A stretch of 64,000 nt of DNA from Bradyrhizobium sp. in8p8 (GTDB taxonomy: Bacteria; Pseudomonadota; Alphaproteobacteria; Rhizobiales; Xanthobacteraceae). A model generated the notes under the pieces. It was not told where the DNA came from. It did not search any database and worked only from the letters and a program-made list of their open reading frames with translations. The translations under genes were made by a program, and so were the position numbers. Location of the stretch: NCBI RefSeq assembly GCF_000426845.1, contig NZ_AUGD01000001.1, positions 310,001 through 374,000 on the forward strand, written 5' to 3'. The stretch's first letter is position 1. The number at the start of each line of letters is the position of its first letter. Below are positions 17,594-26,851 of this stretch, piece by piece.

Positions 17594-19750
17594 ATGGGTT
17601 GGGGCAGCGAGGAGAAGCGCGATCTCGCGCGCGACATCGAAGACAGCACCTCTGCCGACGGAGATACCGCCAGAGTTCTCACGTTTCCCGGCCGTCCCCA
17701 CGGCCGAGAAAGCCGCAGCGACGCATCGATCGTTTCTCCGTTGCCCGGAGAGCGACCGCAGCCCCCAAGCCCGGACGCAATGCCCCCTACCCCCACGTCC
17801 GGAACCGTGTCCGCTGCGACACCCACGACCGCCTCCGGCGCAAGACTGGAGCAGCCAGCCGTTCAACAACCCCGAGGAACGCCTGCGCGCAGCGACGCGC
17901 GCGGGACGACCGATAAGGCGTCGATCGGCAACGGCTCGGCCAGCCCAGCTCCGCCCGGCGGAGGCGGCGGCGGAGCCGCAAGCGGCGGCGGACGCGGCAA
18001 TGGCGGCGGCTCACAGCCCTTACACAAACGATCCGGGGACAACGAGTTCCGTGACGTGCTCGGCAAGGGGCTCTCCGGCGCGCGGCGCAATCTCGTCACC
18101 GTCGGAATCTTCTCGGTAATGGTCAATCTGCTCGTACTCGCGATCCCCGTCTATCTCTTCAACATGTCGGACCGGGTGCTGACCAGCCGCAGCACAGACA
18201 CTCTTGTGATGCTGACAATGATCGTCGTCGCCGCGATCGCCGCTCACGTGCTGATGGACGTGCTTCGCCGCATCATCCTGATGCGCGTCGCCGTGGACAC
18301 GGAAGCGCGGCTCGGCGGCCCGGTGCTGAGTGCCGCAGCAAAGGCGGCGCAAACCGGATCAAGCCGTGAGTTCCAGACCCTCGCCGATCTCCAGCACCTG
18401 CGTTCGTTCATCACCGGTCCGGTGTTGCTCACCATGTTCGATGCCCCCGTGACCCCGATCTACTTCGCCGTCGTGTTTCTTGTTCACCCCCATCTCGGGC
18501 TGATCGTGCTGTCCTCGGGCGTGCTATTGATGGGCGTCGCCTTGCTCAATCAGAGAATCACGGCGATGCCGTTCACGCGGGCCAACGCCTACGGAACGCG
18601 GGCAAATCTGCAGGCCGAGGCCATGGCGCGCAACGCCCAGGTCATCAACGCGATGGGGATGATCCCCGAGGGCGTTCTCGTCTGGGGACGCGAGACCGTC
18701 GAGTCACTGAAGGAACAGGTCATCGCACAGGATCTCAACATCCTGATGACCGGGATCTCCAAGTTCCTGCGACTTTGCACGCAGATCGCGATTCTTGGCT
18801 GGGGCGCCTGGCTTGCCCTCGAAGGCCAGCTGACCGGCGGCATGATCATCGCAGGCTCGATCGTCGCCAGTCGCGCCCTCGCTCCGCTCGAAGGCACGAT
18901 CGAGGGTTGGCGCAACTTCGTTCAGGCGCGATCCGCTTACAGCCGGGTGAAAGCTCTGCTCCAGAGCTCTCCGCTCAATCTCGACCGGCTGCGCCTGCCG
19001 CGCCCACAGGGGCACCTCAGCGTCGAGCGAATTCTCTACGTTCCGCCGCCAACGAAGAAGGTCATCCTGAATGGCATCAGCTTCCAGCTCGAGCCGGGCG
19101 AGTCGCTGGCCATCGTCGGCGACTCCGGCGCCGGCAAGACCATGCTGGCCCGCATGCTCGTCGGCTCGATCATCCCGACCGCAGGCAATGTGCGACTGGA
19201 CATGATGGACCTGCGCAACTGGGATCCGAGGCAATTCGGCGAGAGTTGCGGATATCTCCCGCAGGACGTTCAGCTCTTTCCGGCCTCGATCAAGGCCAAC
19301 ATCGCGCGGATGCGCGAGGATGCGATCGACGCCGACATCTTCGATGCAGCCGAGCTCGCCGACGTCCACGAAATGATCTCCAGCTTTGCACAGGGGTACG
19401 AGACCATCGTCGGGATGGACGGAAGTCCCCTGTCCGGCGGTCAGAGGCAGCGCATCGGGCTCGCCCGCGCGTTCTACGGCAATCCCCGCCTCATGGTGCT
19501 CGACGAGCCGAACTCAAATCTCGACGCCAGTGGTGAACGCGCTCTGGCCAAGGCTCTTCTGCGCGCCAAGGATCGCGGGATCACGGTGGTCACCGTGACG
19601 CAACGGGCCGCCCTCCTGAGAAGCGTCGACAAGATCATGATCCTGAGCAGCGGAGCCGTTCAGGCCTTTGGCACGAGGGACGAGATCATTCCACTCATCA
19701 CCGGACGGAAGCCGAACGGCGGCGACGGTCCACCCTTGCTGAATTCCTAG
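17594..19750 (+). CDS. Type I secretion ABC transporter, permease/ATPase (PrsD/AprD-like)
   Basis: Inner-membrane exporter subunit for unfolded substrates. The first 150 residues are Pro/Ser/Gly-rich and disordered, including a Gly-rich run, and are not typical of PrsD. A six-helix ABC type-1 membrane domain follows (about 155-430), then an ATPase domain: Walker A GDSGAGKT, Q-loop YLPQDVQLF, signature LSGGQRQR, Walker B LMVLDEP. The H-loop His is replaced by Gln (VTVTQRAALL). The first ATG of the frame is at 17570, but the one at 17594 has AGGAGGG eight bases upstream, so I prefer it (718 aa). An adaptor gene follows 19 bases after the stop. No TolC-type outer membrane gene is in the window. 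Confidence 0.9.
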   Translation: MGWGSEEKRDLARDIEDSTSADGDTARVLTFPGRPHGRESRSDASIVSPLPGERPQPPSPDAMPPTPTSGTVSAATPTTASGARLEQPAVQQPRGTPARSDARGTTDKASIGNGSASPAPPGGGGGGAASGGGRGNGGGSQPLHKRSGDNEFRDVLGKGLSGARRNLVTVGIFSVMVNLLVLAIPVYLFNMSDRVLTSRSTDTLVMLTMIVVAAIAAHVLMDVLRRIILMRVAVDTEARLGGPVLSAAAKAAQTGSSREFQTLADLQHLRSFITGPVLLTMFDAPVTPIYFAVVFLVHPHLGLIVLSSGVLLMGVALLNQRITAMPFTRANAYGTRANLQAEAMARNAQVINAMGMIPEGVLVWGRETVESLKEQVIAQDLNILMTGISKFLRLCTQIAILGWGAWLALEGQLTGGMIIAGSIVASRALAPLEGTIEGWRNFVQARSAYSRVKALLQSSPLNLDRLRLPRPQGHLSVERILYVPPPTKKVILNGISFQLEPGESLAIVGDSGAGKTMLARMLVGSIIPTAGNVRLDMMDLRNWDPRQFGESCGYLPQDVQLFPASIKANIARMREDAIDADIFDAAELADVHEMISSFAQGYETIVGMDGSPLSGGQRQRIGLARAFYGNPRLMVLDEPNSNLDASGERALAKALLRAKDRGITVVTVTQRAALLRSVDKIMILSSGAVQAFGTRDEIIPLITGRKPNGGDGPPLLNS

Positions 19751-19769
19751 AGCATGATCGGACTGTCCA

Positions 19770-21128
19770 ATGTCGAAGGACCTTGTTCTCCGTCAACAAC
19801 CGCCCGAAGCTGCATGGTACGCGAATTTGCCCCGTTCGACGCGGCTTCCTACCATCGCGGGCATCATCGTGATGACAGTGATGCTATGCGGCTTTGGCGT
19901 CTGGGGCAATGTCGCTCCCATTGCCGGCGCCGTGGTCGCCTCCGGCGTGTTCGTCGCCACGGGCCAGAACAAGATCATTCAGCATCTCGAGGGTGGGGTA
20001 ATCCGCACCATCCATGTGCGGGAGGGCGATCTGGTCGAGCAGAAGCAACTCCTCGTCGAACTCGATGACACCGTCCCTCGCGCGGAGCTGCGGCGTTTGT
20101 ACCTGCGCAGCCTGCGCCTGAGCGCGATCGATGCCAGGCTCCAGGCGGAGATGCGCGAGGATGCAGAGATTCAATTTCCGGAGTCGGTTCTCTCGGCCAC
20201 AAGCGATCCGGAAATTTCGCAGATCATCGAAAGTCAGAAACTCACCTTCATCGCACGCAGGAACAATCTGAATAGCGACATTGCCGGCATCGAGGAGGGC
20301 ATCAACGCCCTCAGCGAGCGTATTCAGGGCTCAAATGTGCAGCTCGATGGCGTGCGGCGTCAAATCGCTCTGCTGGACGACGAGATCGAGACCAAGCGGT
20401 ACCTGCTGCAGACGGGCCTCGTTCGCAAGCCTGAACTGCTGGTTCTGCAGCGCACAAAGGCCAATCTCGAGGGCGAGATCGGTCGCATCCTCGGCGAAAT
20501 CGGCGACGCCAAGGAGCGCATCGCGCGTTCCAAGGAGCAAATCAACGGCGTGCGCAAAACCGCGATCAAGGTCGCCGTGGAGCAGATGCACGAGGTGCGG
20601 GGAGAGCTTGCGGATGTACGCGAGCGCATGCTCGCCGCCCAAGGCGTATTGGACCGCATTCGGATCACCGCCCCCGTCAAGGGAGTCGTGGTCAAGCTGC
20701 GCTATCACACCCAGGGTGGCGTGGTCGAGCCCAGCAAGACCATCATGGAAATCCTGCCTCTTCAGGAAGAGCTGATCATCGAGGCTCGGGTTCGGCCGCA
20801 GGACATCGACACCATGAAGAACGGACAGCACGCGATGGTCCGCCTGACCGCGCTCAACCAGCGGATTACGCCGATGATCTCGGGCGACGTGATCTACTTG
20901 TCCGCGGACACGCTCGCCGACGAGCGCAAATCGCAGCAGGTCGGACCAACCGACATCTACATCGTGCGGGTGAAGCTCAACAGGAACGAAGCGATGGCAA
21001 TCCCCGATTTCAGCCCGACACCGGGTATGCCGGTCGAGGTCTACATCAAGACCCACGAGCGGACTTTCTTCCAATACATCGTGAAGCCGATCCACGACAG
21101 CATGATGCGGGCATTCCGGGAGCGGTAA
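19770..21128 (+). CDS. HlyD/PrsE family type I secretion periplasmic adaptor
   Basis: Membrane-fusion protein linking the ABC exporter to an outer-membrane channel. It is 452 residues, normal for PrsE/AprE. It has a short cytoplasmic N-terminus, one membrane helix (about 28-50), the first lipoyl half-motif (IIQHLEGGVIRTIHVREGDLV), a long coiled-coil hairpin (about 100-290), the second lipoyl half with ITAPVKGVVVKL, and a beta-barrel end with FSPTPGMPVEVYIKT, which is the typical C-terminal signature of type I adaptors. It is co-transcribed with the ATPase gene. Confidence in family is high; the identity of the exported substrate is inferred from the neighbours. Confidence 0.93.
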   Translation: MSKDLVLRQQPPEAAWYANLPRSTRLPTIAGIIVMTVMLCGFGVWGNVAPIAGAVVASGVFVATGQNKIIQHLEGGVIRTIHVREGDLVEQKQLLVELDDTVPRAELRRLYLRSLRLSAIDARLQAEMREDAEIQFPESVLSATSDPEISQIIESQKLTFIARRNNLNSDIAGIEEGINALSERIQGSNVQLDGVRRQIALLDDEIETKRYLLQTGLVRKPELLVLQRTKANLEGEIGRILGEIGDAKERIARSKEQINGVRKTAIKVAVEQMHEVRGELADVRERMLAAQGVLDRIRITAPVKGVVVKLRYHTQGGVVEPSKTIMEILPLQEELIIEARVRPQDIDTMKNGQHAMVRLTALNQRITPMISGDVIYLSADTLADERKSQQVGPTDIYIVRVKLNRNEAMAIPDFSPTPGMPVEVYIKTHERTFFQYIVKPIHDSMMRAFRER

Positions 21129-21177
21129 CGACGGGAGTCCAGGTCAATTCGTAGCCAACTGACAGAGTGAGGGCACT

Positions 21178-22728
21178 GTGCACATCGATCTGATAGAGAC
21201 GTTCGATGACTTCGAGCGTATCGAGGACAACTGGAACGCGGTGTATGATGCGGACCCTGACGCGCAGCTCTTTCTGTCCTGGAAATGGTTGGCTGGATGG
21301 CTTCGGCAGATTGCGGGGCCTTGGCTGATCCTGGCCGCCCGCGAGAGCGACGACGACGGCGCTCCGTATGTCGCTTTTTGGCCGTTGCGGACCTACTTCA
21401 AGTCAACCGACGGGAAGTTCCGCAACGAGCTCAACATGGCCGGCAATTTCTCTGCCGATTATACCGGCATCCTGTGCGCGTCTCGCTTCGAAAGCCAGGC
21501 GATCCCGGCTTTCGCAAGACAGCTCAAGCGCATGAATTGGGCGCGCGTGAACCTCGACAATATTCGCCTGTCCGGGACACGTTATCGCCTGCTCATGGCG
21601 CATTTCCCGAAGGCGAAGTTTCAGCACGACGAGGTCAACCGGATCAACAAGGTCGACGGCATCGACAACAACGTATGCCCGTTCGCTTCGCTTCCGGCCG
21701 ACTGGGACGCTTACCTCGCCGGCCTGAGCGCCAATACGAGGCAAAAGATCAGGCGCCTGCTCAAGCTGGTGGACGCTCCGGGAGAGTTTCGCATCACCGA
21801 GGCAACGGCCGAGACGATCGATCGCGATCTCAATACGCTTCTCCAGCTCTGGGAAACCAAATGGCGGCCGCGCAAGGGTGGTCTCGTCGACAAGCTCGTT
21901 CGTTCAAACCGCGCCATGCTGACCACGAGCTTCAGGTCCGGCCTGCTGTTCTTGCCGACATTGTGGCAGAATGATCGCCCACTTGCGGCCCTTGCCACCC
22001 TGATCGACCGGAGAAAACGCAGCTTCCTGTTCTACATGACGGGCCGTGACGAAAGCCATGACGGACCGCCGGCCGGAGTGATCCTGCATGCCTACAGCAT
22101 TCGCCGGGCCATCGCCGACGGTTTCGCGGAGTATGACTTTCTGCGTGGAAATGAACCCTACAAGTATTCGTTCGGGGTCAAGGAACGGCGCATTCGCAGT
22201 GTCACCATCAGCACGAGAAACGGCCTCAATCTCGGTGGCCGGCTCGACCGGAGAACCCTCGGTGATGCCCTCGAAGAGGCGACCAGGCTACACCAGGCCG
22301 TCAAGCTCGCCGATGCGGAGCGCGGCTACCGGCAAATCCTCGACGTCGAGCCAGGAAATCCGGACGCGATCCACCGCCTCGGCCAGCTCTATGCCACGCG
22401 CGGAAATCACGTTGCGGCAAGGCGATTGTTCAAGCTGCTGACGGCGATCAAGCCCGAGACGCACAAGTCCTGGTTCTGCCTCGCGCAGTCCTGCGAGGCT
22501 CTCAACGAGCATATGGAAGCCGCCCGCAATTACCGGGAAGTCATCAGGCTGAAGCCTGATGCGCCCGACGCATTCAGCGCGCTCGGGAGAGTTCTGGTCA
22601 AGCTCGGGCTCGTTCGGGATTTCGACGAAGCGCTCGCCGTGGTTCTCGGCGAAGCCGAACAGCAATGCGACAGGCCGGAACGTGCGACGCGCATGCTGCC
22701 CACCAGAGACACAAGGGACGCGCGTTAG
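21178..22728 (+). CDS. BioF2-like/CelD-type GNAT acyltransferase with C-terminal TPR repeats
   Basis: Residues 1 to about 375 form a FemAB/BioF2-like acetyltransferase domain. Markers are F-L-S-W-K-W-L near the N-terminus, SANTRQKIRRLLK in the middle and YDFLRGNEPYKYSFG before the end of the domain. Residues about 375-500 form roughly three TPR units (AERGYRQILDVEPGNPDAI, ARRLFKLLTAIKP, ARNYREVIRLKPDAPDAF). Related CelD-type proteins occur in polysaccharide and surface-modification loci. The GTG start at 21178 follows GAGGG. It is 49 bases after the adaptor gene and in the same direction, so it likely belongs to the secretion operon, perhaps acylating the substrate or a co-exported surface polymer. 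That role is inference. Confidence 0.8.
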   Translation: MHIDLIETFDDFERIEDNWNAVYDADPDAQLFLSWKWLAGWLRQIAGPWLILAARESDDDGAPYVAFWPLRTYFKSTDGKFRNELNMAGNFSADYTGILCASRFESQAIPAFARQLKRMNWARVNLDNIRLSGTRYRLLMAHFPKAKFQHDEVNRINKVDGIDNNVCPFASLPADWDAYLAGLSANTRQKIRRLLKLVDAPGEFRITEATAETIDRDLNTLLQLWETKWRPRKGGLVDKLVRSNRAMLTTSFRSGLLFLPTLWQNDRPLAALATLIDRRKRSFLFYMTGRDESHDGPPAGVILHAYSIRRAIADGFAEYDFLRGNEPYKYSFGVKERRIRSVTISTRNGLNLGGRLDRRTLGDALEEATRLHQAVKLADAERGYRQILDVEPGNPDAIHRLGQLYATRGNHVAARRLFKLLTAIKPETHKSWFCLAQSCEALNEHMEAARNYREVIRLKPDAPDAFSALGRVLVKLGLVRDFDEALAVVLGEAEQQCDRPERATRMLPTRDTRDAR

Positions 22729-22747
22729 ACGCCGACATCAGTCAGGT

Positions 22748-23203
22748 TCAAAACGGCAGCTCCACACTCGTCTTGATCTCCTTCAGGACCACGTTGCTGC
22801 GGACGTAGCGGATGCCGGGGATGCGGAACATGAACTCGTCAAGAAACCTGTTGTAGGCGGCCATGTCCTGCACGACGACACGCAGATGATAGTCGGCATC
22901 GCCCGTCGTCGCAAAGCACTCCAGCACCTCGCGGCGCTTGGTGACCCTGGCCACGAACTCATCGACGAACTTCGCATCGTGCCGCTCCAATGACACGTGG
23001 AGGATGGCGGACATTGCAAAGCCCGCCTGCTCGCGAGCGACCAGCGCCGCATAGCCCTGGATGACGCCGCTGTCCTCAAGCGCTCGCACCCGGCGCCAGC
23101 AGGCCGAGGTGGACATGCCGACTTCATCAGCCAGCTGCTGGTTTGTGGCACGGCCGTCCTTCTGGAGATGCGCGAGAATCCGCGTGTCCTGCTCTTCGAT
23201 CAT
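22748..23203 (-). CDS. Lrp/AsnC family transcriptional regulator
   Basis: A 151-residue regulator with an N-terminal helix-turn-helix (TRILAHLQKDGRATNQQLADEVGMSTSACWRR-type region, residues 5-40) and a C-terminal RAM/AsnC ligand-binding domain (residues 65-145, with CFATTGDADYHLRVV and the PGIRYVRSNVVL-type strand). I place the start at the ATG at 23203, where Lrp homology begins; the upstream frame to 23365 has no such homology. It is divergent from the indolepyruvate oxidoreductase gene, and the 151-bp gap presumably holds its binding sites. Lrp-type regulators commonly respond to amino acids, fitting control of amino-acid-derived keto-acid oxidation. Confidence 0.92.
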   Translation of the reverse strand: MIEEQDTRILAHLQKDGRATNQQLADEVGMSTSACWRRVRALEDSGVIQGYAALVAREQAGFAMSAILHVSLERHDAKFVDEFVARVTKRREVLECFATTGDADYHLRVVVQDMAAYNRFLDEFMFRIPGIRYVRSNVVLKEIKTSVELPF

Positions 23204-23354
23204 GAAAGCTCCAACCTGGAAGAACCTACCACAATCAGCCATCTTACGCAAAACTCTACCGAAATGACAGACCAAATCGGTGAGATAGGTAAGATCTACC
23301 GGCTGCGCGGGCGTAACCTTCCACCATCGGGCAGGATGCCGCGCGAGGTCCGTC

Positions 23355-26300
23355 ATGGACGCCATTTCATCACTCGATACCTACGAGCTCTCCGACCGCT
23401 ACGACCGCGAGGAGGGCCGCGTCTTTCTCACCGGCACGCAGGCCATCGTCCGCATCGCGCTCGATCAGGCACGCAGAGACCGTGCGGCCCGCCTCAACAC
23501 GGCCGGATTCATCTCCGGCTATCGCGGTTCGCCACTCGGCGGCATCGATCAAGAGCTCTGGCGCATCCAGGAACGCCTCAAGCGGGACCGCATCGAATTT
23601 CTTCCGGCCGTCAACGAAGACCTCGCGGCAACCGCAGTGCTCGGCTCGCAGCAGGTCGAAACGCAAGCCGACCGCGAGGTCGATGGCGTGTTCGGCCTCT
23701 GGTACGGCAAGGGCCCAGGGGTCGATCGCTCGGGCGATGCGCTCAAGCACGGCAACGCCTACGGCTCCTCGCCGCATGGCGGCGTGCTGGTGGTCGCCGG
23801 TGACGACCATGGTTGCGTGTCCTCCTCGATGCCGCACCAGTCCGACGTCGCCTTCATGAGCTGGCTCATGCCGACGCTGCACCCCGCAAGCGTCGGCGAA
23901 TATCTCGCTTTCGGCGAATATGGCTACGCGCTGAGCCGCTTTTCCGGCATGTGGGTCGGCTTCAAGGCGATCTCGGAGATCGTGGAGTCCGGCGCTTCCG
24001 TCGCCCTGCGCCCCCCGCGCGCTTTTCTCGTGCCCGACTTCACGCCACCGCCCGGCGGCCTGCACTATCGCTGGCCCGACCTGCCGGGCCCGCAGATCGA
24101 GGAACGGCTGGAGGCGAAGAAGCATGCGGTCTACGCCTTCGCCAAGGCCAATCCGATCGACCGCCACATCTACGACATTCCGGGTGCGACCTATGGCATC
24201 GTCACGACGGGCAAGGCGCATCTCGACTTGATGGAAGCGCTGCGCCTGATGGGCCTCGATGAAGCGGCTTGCCGCAACATCGGAATCGACATCTACAAGG
24301 TCGGCATGGTCTGGCCGCTGGCACTCCATGATGCGATGGATTTCGTGAAGGGCAAGCGCGAGATCCTGGTCGTGGAGGAGAAGCGCGGCATCATCGAGAG
24401 CCAGTTCAAGGAATACTTCTACGACTATCCGGGCAGCAAGCCCGAGCGCATGGTCGGCAAGCACGACGAGCAAGGAGCACGTCTCATCTCCTGGATCGGC
24501 GAATTGTCGCCGCGGGCGCTGGCGTCTGTGCTGGCGCGCCGGCTCGACCCGGTGTTCCCGGGCCTCAATCTCGCGGCACGCGCGGCCGCCCTGATGCCGG
24601 AAGCGGCGCGCACGATCAATGTCGGCGGCGCGACCCGCACGCCCTATTTCTGCTCGGGCTGCCCGCATAACACGTCTACGAAGGTCCCGGAGGGATCGAA
24701 GGCATTGGCTGGCATCGGCTGCCACTTCATGGCGAGCTGGATGGACCGAGAGACCTCTTCGCTGATCCAGATGGGCGGCGAGGGCGTGAACTGGGCGGCC
24801 TCGTCGCGCTTCACCGGCCGCAAGCATGTGTTCCAGAATCTCGGCGAAGGCACCTACTACCATTCCGGCTCGATGGCGATCCGGCAGGCGATCGCAGCAG
24901 GCGCCAACATCACCTACAAGATCCTGTTCAACGATGCCGTCGCGATGACCGGCGGCCAGCCGGTCGACGGCCCCGTCAGCGTACAAGCCATCGCGCATAG
25001 CGTCCGCGCCGAGGGCGTTGAGCGCATCGCACTGGTATCGGACGATCCCGCGCACTTCAGCCCGGCCGAGCTTCCGGCCGGCGTCACCATCCATCCGCGA
25101 GAGGAGATGGATGTCGTTCAGCGTGAGCTGCGCGAGGTTTCCGGCGTCTCGGTGCTGATCTATCAGCAGACCTGCGCTACCGAGAAGCGGCGGCGGCGCA
25201 AGCGCGGGCAGATGGCCGATCCCAGACGCTTCGCCTACATCAACGACCTCGTCTGCGAGGGTTGCGGCGACTGCTCGGTCGAGTCCAACTGCCTCAGCGT
25301 CGAGCCGAAGGAGACGCCGTTTGGCCGCAAGCGGCAGATCAACCTATCGGCATGCAACAAGGACTTTTCTTGTCTTAATGGCTTCTGCCCAAGTTTCGTC
25401 ACGGTCGAAGGCGCCACGCGCCGGAAGAAATCCGCAAGCCAGATCGATGCGATCGGCCGCGCGGCCGCTCTCACCCTTCCTGCGCCCGCAACGCTCGATC
25501 GGCCCTACGATCTGCTGGTGACGGGCGTCGGAGGCACCGGCGTGATCACGGTGGGTGCGCTGATCGGCATGGCCGCTCATCTCGAACGCCGTGGCGTCTC
25601 GGTCCTGGATTTTACCGGCTTTGCGCAAAAGTTCGGGCCCGTGCTGAGCTACATCCGGCTTGCCGCTTCGCCCGAAGCGCTGCACCAGGTCCGCATCGAC
25701 CAGGGCGCGGCCGATGCGCTGATCGGCTGCGACCTCGTCGTCAGCTCCTCGCCGAAGGCATCAGGCACCTATTGTCGCGGCACGCGCGCCGCGATCAATA
25801 CCGCGGAGATGCCGACCGGCGACGTGGTCCGCTTCCGCGACGCCGATCTCGCCTCCCCTGCCCGCTTGCGCGCGGTCGGCCGCGTCATCGGCGAAGGCAA
25901 TCTCGATACGATCAATGCGAATGCGCTGGCCGAACGGCTGCTCGGCGATTCCGTCTATGCCAACATCATCATGCTTGGTTTTGCCTGGCAGCACGGCCTC
26001 GTGCCTGTCTCGCTGCAGGCGCTGCTACGCGCGATCGAACTCAATGGGGTCGCGGTCGAACGCAACAAGCAGGCGTTCGCCTGGGGCCGGATCGCAGCCG
26101 GCGATCCGGGTCTTCTGCCGAGCACGAATGATGCGCCGAAAGCCGAGACGCTCGACCATCTCATCGCCCGGCGCGCCGAGTTTCTCACGGCCTATCAGAA
26201 TGCCGCCTATGCAACCCGCTACCGGACGTTCGTCGCAAGAGTCCGCAATGCCGAAGCCGACGTGAACAGCGAGGCGCTGACCGAGACAGTGGCGCGCGCG

Positions 26301-26804
26301 CTGTTCAAGCTGATGGCCTACAAGGACGAATACGAGGTGGCGCGGCTGCACATGCAAAGCGGCTTCATGGACGAATTGAAGAACGAGTTCGAAGATGGCT
26401 TCAGGATCCAGTATCACCTCGCGCCGCCGTTCCTGCCGTCGCGGCGCGATGTCCGTGGACGTCCGCGCAAACGCGCCTTCGGCCAGTGGATCCAAATGCC
26501 GCTGGCGATGCTTGCACGCCTGAAGGCGCTGCGCAGAACGCCGTTCGATCCGTTCGGCTACACCCCGGAACGGCGCGTCGAGCGCGAACTGATCGGCTGG
26601 TATGAAGCGCTGATCGAGCGGATGCTCGGCCACCTCGACACGGCGTCTCTTCCGGACCTCGTCGCGATTGCAGCGGCTCCCATGGAGATCCGCGGCTATG
26701 GCCCGGTCAAGGATGCCGCGATCGGGAAGGTGAAGTCCGAAATCGAGCGACTGCTCGCCGAACTTCCCGCGCCGTTGCCGGCCAGGATGCGCGCAAACGG
26801 TTGA
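23355..26804 (+). CDS. Fused indolepyruvate:ferredoxin oxidoreductase family protein
   Basis: Oxidatively decarboxylates aryl- or branched-chain 2-keto acids to acyl-CoA with ferredoxin as acceptor. This 1149-residue protein fuses the alpha and beta parts. The order is: N-terminal pyruvate-oxidoreductase-type domain (about 1-400); TPP-binding part (about 410-590) with F-C-S-G-C-P-H-N near 433 and FNDAVAMTGGQPVDG; a Cys cluster (CEGCGDCSVESNC near 634 and a later CNKDFSCLNGFC) for Fe-S binding; the gamma domain (about 710-900, TGVGGTGVITVG); and a C-terminal DUF6537-like region. It is divergent from an AsnC-type regulator and followed 47 bases later by an amidase gene. Confidence 0.92.
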   Translation: MDAISSLDTYELSDRYDREEGRVFLTGTQAIVRIALDQARRDRAARLNTAGFISGYRGSPLGGIDQELWRIQERLKRDRIEFLPAVNEDLAATAVLGSQQVETQADREVDGVFGLWYGKGPGVDRSGDALKHGNAYGSSPHGGVLVVAGDDHGCVSSSMPHQSDVAFMSWLMPTLHPASVGEYLAFGEYGYALSRFSGMWVGFKAISEIVESGASVALRPPRAFLVPDFTPPPGGLHYRWPDLPGPQIEERLEAKKHAVYAFAKANPIDRHIYDIPGATYGIVTTGKAHLDLMEALRLMGLDEAACRNIGIDIYKVGMVWPLALHDAMDFVKGKREILVVEEKRGIIESQFKEYFYDYPGSKPERMVGKHDEQGARLISWIGELSPRALASVLARRLDPVFPGLNLAARAAALMPEAARTINVGGATRTPYFCSGCPHNTSTKVPEGSKALAGIGCHFMASWMDRETSSLIQMGGEGVNWAASSRFTGRKHVFQNLGEGTYYHSGSMAIRQAIAAGANITYKILFNDAVAMTGGQPVDGPVSVQAIAHSVRAEGVERIALVSDDPAHFSPAELPAGVTIHPREEMDVVQRELREVSGVSVLIYQQTCATEKRRRRKRGQMADPRRFAYINDLVCEGCGDCSVESNCLSVEPKETPFGRKRQINLSACNKDFSCLNGFCPSFVTVEGATRRKKSASQIDAIGRAAALTLPAPATLDRPYDLLVTGVGGTGVITVGALIGMAAHLERRGVSVLDFTGFAQKFGPVLSYIRLAASPEALHQVRIDQGAADALIGCDLVVSSSPKASGTYCRGTRAAINTAEMPTGDVVRFRDADLASPARLRAVGRVIGEGNLDTINANALAERLLGDSVYANIIMLGFAWQHGLVPVSLQALLRAIELNGVAVERNKQAFAWGRIAAGDPGLLPSTNDAPKAETLDHLIARRAEFLTAYQNAAYATRYRTFVARVRNAEADVNSEALTETVARALFKLMAYKDEYEVARLHMQSGFMDELKNEFEDGFRIQYHLAPPFLPSRRDVRGRPRKRAFGQWIQMPLAMLARLKALRRTPFDPFGYTPERRVERELIGWYEALIERMLGHLDTASLPDLVAIAAAPMEIRGYGPVKDAAIGKVKSEIERLLAELPAPLPARMRANG

Positions 26805-26851
26805 CGTGGCGCCAGCGAGGCTTCAGCCTCTGACCCTGGAGGGACGCCCTG

